The translations under genes and the position numbers were made by a program. The notes below the pieces were generated by a model that worked only from the letters and a program-made list of their open reading frames with translations, was not told the DNA's origin and ran no database searches. From Amphiura filiformis (taxonomy: Eukaryota > Echinodermata > Ophiuroidea > Amphilepidida > Amphiuridae): DNA of 64,000 nt. Where the stretch lies: contig NC_092642.1 of NCBI RefSeq assembly GCF_039555335.1, forward strand, positions 11,046,752 through 11,110,751, given 5' to 3'. Every line of letters starts with the position of its first letter. The stretch's first letter is position 1. This document shows, one piece after another, positions 56,039-64,000 of the stretch.

Positions 56039-58860
56039 ATTTTGGAGCATTTTGAAATTGTTGAAGTATTCTTGCCACATGTGTCTGTGTCTGTGTCTGG
56101 TGCAACCTGGCTGGCTACAGGTGCACATTAATTTTGTCCCACACTCGTAACCGGCAATGGAGTGTTTTGGGATGGTCCGGTATAAACAGTGGGGTGTTAT
56201 ACGGATGGAAAATGCCCGGAAATGAGGGATCCCTGGTCTGTTGTGTCTGGAACCCAATGGTACTTCCCAAGAAATTGTGTAATGTCGCGAGTTACAAAAT
56301 TCCATGCTGCAAAATCTTCTAGGGTAGGAAGTTGAATTTTGCACATGCTCAGGAACGCTATTGGGGTGGGTTACTAGTGGGAGGTACATGTACATGTACT
56401 GCAGTGGAGAGGAAAAATGAAAAGGTCATTTAAAAAATAATGCAGTGTTTAGCCTGCCGATTATCTGTCTCCCAATGGTGCTCAGAAATGAAATGCTGTG
56501 GTAAATTGGTAGATATGGTCCCACTTCCAGTATCTGACCGTGGCTGATAGAGCCTGTGTTACACACTTTTATGTGGTGTAGTGGACAGTGTTTCATATTT
56601 TTGTGTCTGAGAGCGTGTTTCATACTGTTATGTGTATAAGAGCGCTCTAGGTATTGTGTTGGTGAATACTTCTCAATTTAATGATATAAAATCTGTTCCA
56701 GTCATACATGTAAGTCAGGAAATTGGTGCAATTTTGCTACGGCTCTGATATAACTGTGTGGCTCACCATTTTGTAAGCTTAACAATAGAGTGGTATTTGA
56801 TGGTCCAGTGCGGAAGTAGGCAACAAAGTGCAACTTGTTCACTTTTGTTTTTAGGAATATTATTGTAATTTAGATGGGGGAGAGATAATTTCAAAATTCA
56901 AAGTCTTAACACAGACTATTATACATGTGGGCTACTTGGCCTACAACTTACATGTACAGTTCATTACAAAATAGGAGTCTACTTGGCACCCAAATAGAGT
57001 GCTACTTTTGACTTCAGGTCCGGTACCGAAATTACGCTCTGGATGCGGATAAATTCCTAGAGTGACACTGGAAATCGCAAAGAACTTTCGCGTGGTGAAT
57101 TTTAAGTCGACTACTGATGAACAACCAGAACTTTCTCAAATGGCAGAGTCAAGATGCTGTAAACAGTGAAGATAACTTTTAGCAGTAACAACTGCTCGGC
57201 TACCTTGTGTGACATTATATCTTGCATATCTAAATTATTCCAGATTTATCTTGGGAAATTTTAGTCGGATAGTCACTTGAACAGTAAATCCGCAATAAAA
57301 AAGCACTGTTATGATCTGCATCAGACGAGGCGACTAGACAAGTCAGTCTTTCAAGTCTGATCAAAAATTATGAGCGTTGGTGATTGGTGAACATCTTGAT
57401 GGAGTTGAAGCAGAAATTGCAGTGTACAACCTGAAGACTGAAAAATCGCGAGACTTCAGAGCAACGAGGTAAATCAACACATCCTTGGTCGGCCGCTGGA
57501 CGTCATTTTCTGGAAGACAGAAAAGGAATAAAACCATTTTAAAATAGGAGCTAGTTGGCTTCTTGTACAATGTAAATTTCACTGTGAAACTCATTTCAAA
57601 ATGTTAAATAGTACTGGTAAAAATTAATCGAGTGATAATTTACAAACCTTAAATTACCAAAAATCATGTTTCAAACCATTTAATTGAATAAATTTACACT
57701 GTCACTGAGTGCTGGCTTGCTCAAAATCAAATTAATTATTTCAATTTTGCGAAAATTTGACATGTTTGCAAATTCAAGTTCATGATGTCAACTTACCAGT
57801 GTTTACATTTGTCGAGGCGATCCCTGCGATGTTCATGTTCTGTACAAATGATTGACAGTTAAAGTTTTAGCAGCGTTGATGTACATGTGCAAGTACACAT
57901 TACATGAGTGCAGAGTCAGGAAAGTTATCTGCACCGTTTTTTGTCGAGTAAAAATGTCAGTTTTACTGACAGAATCAAATTTTCTGGGATCATTTCCATG
58001 TCCTGAAGTGTCTGAAGTTTATACGCATGCCAGTTTCGATTCATTTTAATCAATCTTTCCAGCTAAATTAGAGGGTTAGAAGAAGGCTTTCTCAACACTC
58101 ACCCTTCGAAAGTTTACATTTTATAGAATTTTATCAATTTTGTTCAGGAGTGTTTCTAGGTTGTATTTTGGCTCGTGAGTCATTGAAAGTTTTAAAGTTT
58201 ACATCTTTTCGAAATTCTAATTAATAGATGATTGTTTTTATTAATTCAAACAAGTTCATCTTTGCTATGTGTTTATGATGGCTAGGAAAGGTCGTCAGTT
58301 TGCAATAGATGCAGTTTGACAAAATTTGTAAGGAAAATTTTGCGTAAAACAAAATTTTGGGGATTCCCCTGTGACCTTCGAACTTTTCGGATGTAAACAA
58401 GCAGTTTCGACCTGTCAAAACAACAAAACATGTTCGTGGAAATTTTCCAATTTGGCGAATCAAATTTAAGGTATAATGTGTTGAAATACAATTTTATGTG
58501 TAGTTAAGATGAATAGGTAGCATGTATTGTTCTGGAGGGAAGTCTGAGGCGATGTGCCAGTGGTTAAATTTGGTGGTTAAAGCAAGGATGTGAGCTGACC
58601 AAATTGGGTTTGTTTAGTAAGCTTAAAATTGGAGCATACGTGTTTATGGCATGGGAATGGCAATGCAAGGTTTCGTTTAGTGACAATACATGCTATCATT
58701 CAAATTAAGCACAGAATATCCGCATGAAAAGGGATTTTTCTTTTATAGATCCTATGTGTGGAGAATGTGTTGGAAGTAGTTTATAGTGTTTTACAGTCAT
58801 AGTTTACAGTACCCCTAGTTCCCATTTCGGGGACGAAATGTTTTTGTTCGTTGGGGGTAG
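56039..58860 (+). other. Non-coding interior of the LTR element
   Basis: 2.8 kb between the small ORF and the 3' LTR, with no frame above about 80 codons and no pol motif. The last 50 bases read CCCATTTCGGGGACGAAATG, then TTTTTGTTCGTTGGGGGTAG, a purine-rich end as found before 3' LTRs. Confidence 0.7.
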
Positions 58861-60550
58861 TGTAACGAGGTGGCTATTTATCTTTTATTAATCTGTGTCT
58901 TTACCTATCTGGGAGTGAGAGGAGCTAGAGTAGGCCCTCTATTGATGCAATTCAGCAAGGATAATTAGAGGTCGGGAGGCGTGGTTTATTATTATATCTT
59001 TGACCCCGATTGGTCATGGTCAAGGTCACATGTAACTTCTGACCAATCAGGGCTTTATGCAAATGGTCCAAAAACTGGACGCAAACTGGACGCAAACTGG
59101 ACGCATTTTGGACACTCGTCCTGAAGACTTGATCGAGACCAGTTGTGTTTCTCACTTGCGGCGAGTTTAGTGTTTTTGGTGTTTATAAAAAGTACAGGTC
59201 TGATTTTCAGGGATTAGTAAATAATTGCAGGTATGTGATCAATTGGTGGCGAATGGGTCGGCCCAAAAGACCCGACGGAGGGAGGGTAATTTCTTTTTGC
59301 TATTTTACTAATTTTGTTGCTGAATTGCATTGCGGAGTGCGCATGAGAACAGACTGCTAGCACCAGTCAGATGGGGAAAGTTGTAGTCGGGAACATGTCT
59401 ACGATCCAAAATTACATCTCTAATTTAGGTCTTGAAAACTGTTTAGTGATACTTTTCTTAGGATTCTTTTATTAAACACCTTTGGGCGTTTATTGCACGG
59501 AAATGCTAGTCGGCATAGAAGTGACACTATATCGCTACTTGGAAAAGGTTTGGGCTAAAGACGCTACTGCATGGCGAAGGTCCTTCAAATTCTCAAGCTG
59601 AGTAGACATGTCAACCCACGCACCTTCCCTCTATATTGTCAGTTGTCGCTCCCCCATAAGTATTAACATTGTTTTTATATGTACATGATAGGAATTTCCC
59701 TTAGTCTTGAACCTCAGTAATTAAGGTGTTATTACAGACAAGACGAAGACTATGTAAGCTTAAGTCCTAGGTAATGCTAGGCTATAGAAGCATGATTGCT
59801 GAGATGGTCCCTAAAAGTCTGTAGGTGTACAGCACAGTACACGCTACCTAATTGTGTGTTTGGGCATTTGTGCATAGACTGCTACAGTCTGTGATTTGTC
59901 ATATTCAAGTCCCTTTATTTTATAAATGTCAGGTTTTTGGCGTTGGCGAGGCATATAAAAAGCCTATTGAATTTTCTGGATGCCCTTTAATATGTGTACA
60001 GCTTCGTCTGGTCTTTGTAACTAATTTCAAAAGATCTTCAAATATTGATAGGAAATATCAAAGTGGTTCCATAACAAGAGGACCTTTTCAAATTACATGT
60101 ATTCTCTGGTAGTAAAGTGTATGCTGAAAGTGAGAAAAGAACCTCATACTCATGGTAAATGTAAGGACACAAAAATCATGTCTCTCTTGTCATATTTCTT
60201 TATTAATAAACACAGATTTTCTTACAATCAATTACAGAAAGTTTAACATTGCATTCAATAAGCTTAAAATCATAAGCTAGTGTTAAGAAGGAAATTTCTT
60301 GGATTACAGGCCTATTGGTATTAGTTATTCATGCTCGTGGATCACGACTACATTATAAATAAAGAGCATGTTAATTTCTAGTCATATTTGCTGTCCAAAT
60401 AATTGCTCGTGCACGTAATGTCTGTAGTAGAGATTTCTCATCCATTTCTTTGATATTAAGGTGATACTCCAAACTTGGTATCTGGTCATTTAGGCTTCCC
60501 CTCGTGTCGTTTTGTATCTTTCAGTAACCCCAGCCCTTCGCTCCGTCACA
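58861..60550 (+). repeat. 3' LTR
   Basis: 1,690 bp, the same as 52966-54658 apart from scattered changes. It carries GCATATAAAAAGCC (about 59,953) where the 5' LTR has GCATAAAAAGCC, so TATA quality differs between the two. Confidence 0.95.
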
Positions 60551-60839
60551 ATAATGTTATTTAAGTGTTGACAAAATATTTGGCTAAAATGTTTGCGAAA
60601 ATAGTTTAACAATAACATTTTGAAAACATTTAAAAAATATTGTTGTAGTGTGTTTTCATACAAAACGTTTTAAACGTTTTCATGACCTTTATATAACCCG
60701 ACATTTTAATATTAAAAAAACGTTTTTACCGAAACCAAAAGCCAAAATATAACTTATTTCAAACGTTTTAATGTTTTTGTGTTTGCTGGGACAGTATACC
60801 ACACTCACCACAGAGTAGGGCAGAGAGCCAGGCAGAGCC

Positions 60840-61145
60840 TTTTAAAAAATAGCGCCATCTGTTCAAGTCTGATCGCTCACGCTTGCGCTGTAAAGTTCCA
60901 ATAGTTCTCGCTGCTGCCGTAAAACTTTTGCCGCGTAAGATTCCTGGTTGGAGCCACACAAACCCCGCGAACAAGTTAAATAGGCTTGGTTACCATAGCG
61001 AAGGGACGCATTAGGCACAGGTGGTAGACTGGTCTGGTCCGTGGAAAACACCTGCTTCGAGCAGAAATTTTATGATAAATGATCTAATCATAATTTAAGA
61101 TTATTTTCATCACTCAGCCGGCTAGGGTTCACAACAAATATCAAC
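60840..61145 (+). promoter_or_regulatory. Candidate promoter and 5' UTR of the right-end gene
   Basis: Higher GC and CpG content than the surroundings (60,840-61,030) just ahead of the ATG at 61146. It includes GTTACCATAGCGAA at 60989-61002, a partial match to an RFX-type X-box. An upstream in-frame stop lies at 61080-61082, and a short out-of-frame uORF starts near 61072. No TATA box is evident. Confidence 0.4.
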
Positions 61146-61238
61146 ATGAGTCAAAATATGTATCACTGGGAAGCGCTACGAAAGCAGCAAGTTGTAGATA
61201 GGAAATATGCCGCCTTGAAAAGGTTGGAAGAAAAGAAG
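61146..61238 (+). CDS. First coding exon of an unidentified coiled-coil-like protein (partial gene)
   Basis: ATG GTG-free start in context CAACATGAG; 31 codons reading MSQNMYHWEALRKQQVVDRK then YAALKRLEEKK, ending at a good donor AAG/GTAAGC in phase 0. The next exon candidate begins at 63966. The sequence is rich in Lys, Arg, Glu and Gln with helical character. I do not recognise the family. The in-frame stop 66 bases upstream and the clean splice support a real start. Confidence 0.65.
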
Positions 61239-63965
61239 GTAAGCGAGTGTTAATGTTTATGTTAGACCAGCCAAAGGAATACAATAGGTACAATGGGGTA
61301 TATTTACATTTGCACAAAAGAGGACTTTGATCTGTATTTAATGTCTGGGATGTAGGCCTATGTTATGGCTGGTGACTCGGCAAACAAAATTATATTCGGA
61401 AACAGAAGAAGAAAAATTTAAGTTTTGTTTGAAAAAACACCATATAGGCCTATTCATGTATTAAAGGCCTAAGTACTTCAACAAAATAATAGGCCTACAT
61501 AATTTGGCGCGAAAAGAGAAGATGTAGTGCATTTTTTTCTGGATTATATTCCATGTCAATTTTTTTTAAATGGTAGGACCTAGGCAATTAAAAAAAAATT
61601 GTAGGACCTAAGCCTATTTTGTATTAACCTGTGTGATATTTCGGGATTCGGGATTAAACTGTTAAGTAGGAATAGGAATATAGCAAAACATAACAATAGG
61701 AAGCAGACGGAATATATGTAGGCCTACGCTTTTATTTTAATTGGATTTAGATGTTTTTAGATTTAGAAGTTTCATGACTCGTGCCTTTTTTAGTTAAAAT
61801 TAAGCTGATGCTTTTAAATGTTTTCCTACGGTTTTAGAAACAAAATTAACGGGAAAATGTGCTTAGTTGTTTAACTTTAATATCATGCATTTAGGCAACA
61901 AATATAAAATATCTTTACACAGGTTCCCTTTATCCAAATTCCCAGGAATTCACCTAAGATGACCTGACCCTTAATAAATTATTTTCAAGTACAAGTATGC
62001 TCTGGGATACGCCCTGGCAACAATTGATCACCATTTTCGTAAAACCTTGATATTAATTTTCTAATGGGCTGATTTAGGCTACTTACTTGCAGTAACTAAT
62101 GATAATGATGTTATCGACAAGTAGGTATATTTATTGTAAATATTTTGTGACAAGTATTTGAGAGAATTGATTATTGGAAATTGGCTCGATAGTTCAACAA
62201 TTTACAAATTCCTCAAGATATTATCCACCCCGTAGGTAAGAATTATATTGATATGATAAACTCGCGAACATTTACTTCAATTCATATTGTTCTATATTAA
62301 ATTAGAGGAGTAGTTTGGGATCTTAGCATCCTCTTTTTATGACATTTTCAGTCGATATCTACGAAAAAGCTTCTTCCCAAAATTTCAGTTGATTCCGGTT
62401 TTGCATAAAGTTATGCCTGATTTGTAATTTCGGTCTGTTGACCAGAACTACGTAAATACAAATTTGATGATATTTTGCTAAAAGAATTAATCTGCCAGAA
62501 TTATTTTGTTCATAAACATTATGTTATAGACAGAGGTTTCCAGTTTCCACCATTGATTAGTCATGTTAGTTTGTATTTAAAAGTTATGTTATTATTATTG
62601 AGTTAACCAGTTTCACTATTCATACCGGTAAATATTGCAATATTTTTTCACCTTTATTTTGTCAAAATCCATCGAAAACTTTTGTGTTTCTGACCTCAAA
62701 TGTAAATATCTAAATGTCATGCCTAATAAAAAGAAAAAACAATACCTTTTTATTTAAATCCCCAAATCAAGGCTTTAAAAATGAAACTTTGGTTTAATTT
62801 AGTTTGATGAACAAAATATGTGAGATGTCATGTTTCAGCAAATGGAGATTCAATGGGCTAGTGTAAATGAGTGTGTTGTTAACTCAAGAAGTGAATACTT
62901 GATTTTTTGGTTTGTTCAGATAGACAAAAACATGAATACTGTGTATTGACACCTATGTTATTACATGTCAAAATGCACTGAAATCAAAGAGTGTTATTGC
63001 ACTGAAACACTCCAGTATGCAAAATCAACAAATGATTTAACCATGCAATGGGTTTTGCGTGAAAAATTAAGGTTTTTTGTCAAGCATTTACTGAATAGTA
63101 ATTCGGCCTATATTAAAATCCATCAAAATTGACGGGAGTTATTATAAAAGAAATTACTTTTGGGACACCATGTATTTTACGGTAACAGCCTGCTATTACT
63201 ATTAGGCCCGTGTCGAAAGTTATCTATGTTGAAGATCTGCTGTATGTCGAATATGAAATAAGGTCCGCTTTGCATCACGTTTTCAAAAAAATGTTTCCCG
63301 AATGTTATTAAATCGTGTTTATCATACCTTTTAACTCGACATTGAAAGGTTTTCTGTAAAACGTGTATTTGCTCGGCAAAACGTTCTAACAAACTGTTAT
63401 TTTTCTCGTGATCCAATGCACAGCCTCATCCCCCACTTTTCTCCAAAAAAAAAGAAGATTTTTATACCACTGGAAAACCTCTGACTATGTTGCTTGTGTA
63501 CAAAAATTTCTTCAGATTAATTCGTTTAGCAATATCGTCAAATGTGTACATTTTGGTTAACCAGAACGAAATTACAACACATTGGCCTGTGTAATACAAA
63601 ATGCACAACTCGCAAACGCAAAATCGGAATCAACTGAAATTTTGGCAATATGCCTACTGAGCTTTTTTCGTGGATATCAACTTAAAATTGTCCTAAAAAG
63701 CGAATGCTACACCTCTTTATATCAAATTTATACATGATATTCACAAACAACTTGTTGAAATAATTTTCAGCAATGTAGGGTTTTGTATAGACGGGTTGAA
63801 ATATTTAATTGCTTCAGAATTTGAGTTTCCCCATCAGGGAGAGAATCCCATCTTTAACATAATTTAATTTCCTATATTTTGATGTACTTTGAAGATTCAT
63901 TAATGATCTGTCGATGAACCCATTGATTGACACTCAAATATTTGATTTTTCTTTGTTGTATGCAG
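61239..63965 (+). other. Intron of the right-end gene
   Basis: GTAAGC...TGTATGCAG. Contains AGGCCTA words at 61,350-61,730 and the inverted-repeat element at 62304-63716. Nothing else recognised. Confidence 0.6.
62304..63716. repeat. Inverted-repeat element in the intron, ~200-bp arms
   Basis: Left arm (62304-62505) and right arm (about 63505-63716) are inverted copies, for example CCAAAATTTCAGTTGATTCC on the left matching the inverse GGAATCAACTGAAATTTTGG on the right. About 1 kb of AT-rich spacer with AACGTTTT-like words lies between. Confidence 0.7.
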
Positions 63966-64000
63966 GCAGAAGAGGAAGCAGCGAGAACGGAGGCAGCTGC
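63966..64000 (+). CDS. Start of second exon of the right-end gene (cut by window)
   Basis: After TTTTTCTTTGTTGTATGCAG the frame continues AEEEAARTEAA, in phase with the first exon. A second AG four bases later (at 63968-63969) would give KRKQRERRQL instead; the first is preferred because it directly follows the pyrimidine tract. Confidence 0.55.

Larger units (their letters stand above)
52966..60550 (+). mobile_element. Gag-only LTR retrotransposon, 7.6 kb
   Basis: Two direct repeats of about 1.69 kb, starting TGTAACGAGG and ending in TACA (left) or CACA (right), surround a 4.2-kb interior. A 4-bp duplication ATAA flanks it (52962-52965 and 60551-60554). After the left LTR comes a possible primer-binding site beginning TGGCGTGAGTCGC (54660). 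Before the right LTR there is the polypurine-like TTGGGGGTAG. The sole large ORF is gag. No protease, reverse transcriptase, RNase H or integrase is visible, so the copy must depend on enzymes from elsewhere. The Gag type and TG...CA ends suggest a Ty3/gypsy-type element. Confidence 0.9.
52505..60790. mobile_element. AACGTTTT MITE, host of nested insertions
   Basis: Left end CCCAGCAAACACAAAACGTT at 52505; inverse right end ending GTTTGCTGGG at 60790. Both halves share TATATAACCCGACATTT and AACGTTTT words. A second element of the same family (52661-52946) and the LTR element (52966-60550) interrupt it. Confidence 0.7.

Overview
This is a window of animal nuclear DNA, AT-rich, with long introns and very many transposable elements. 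The strongest anchor is one complete intron-containing gene. Short GTAGGCCTAC-like palindromes are frequent, and so are CR1/L2-type non-LTR retrotransposons, tRNA-derived SINEs and short inverted-repeat transposons. This mix suggests a marine invertebrate deuterostome such as an echinoderm or hemichordate; the assignment is inference.

Layout. 1-11.7 kb: non-coding, filled with small DNA transposons (138-337, 521-650, 674-881, 1808-2013, foldback 4420-5204, 9963-10514, 11383-11637) and two SINEs (2120-2300, 10841-11158). 11.7-16.7 kb: remains of two CR1-like retrotransposons on the minus strand, one of them split by three later inverted-repeat insertions. 16.9-17.3 kb: a 35-bp minisatellite. 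23,867-36,950: the coding part of a G3BP/rasputin gene on the minus strand, rebuilt as ten coding exons giving 527 residues with every splice phase consistent. Its introns carry an L2/CR1-like LINE end, a pogo-like MITE and two hAT-like MITEs. 37-52 kb: non-coding, with a SINE, an exact 282-bp tandem duplication holding a hAT-like element in one copy, a 1.6-kb element with perfect 63-bp terminal repeats, and foldbacks. 52.2-60.8 kb: a nested stack in which a MITE-like host holds a 7.6-kb LTR retrotransposon with about 1.69-kb LTRs and a gag gene but no visible pol. 60.8-64 kb: the first exon and the start of the second exon of an unidentified plus-strand gene for a charged, probably coiled-coil protein.

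Only G3BP, the partial gene at the right end and the retrotransposon gag look like intact protein genes. No operon-like or defence-like system is visible. The most unusual content is the transposon record: a MITE family with 6-bp target duplications, a gag-only LTR element with a small second reading frame, SINEs and a LINE sharing a 3' module, and an insertion whose empty site is preserved next door.
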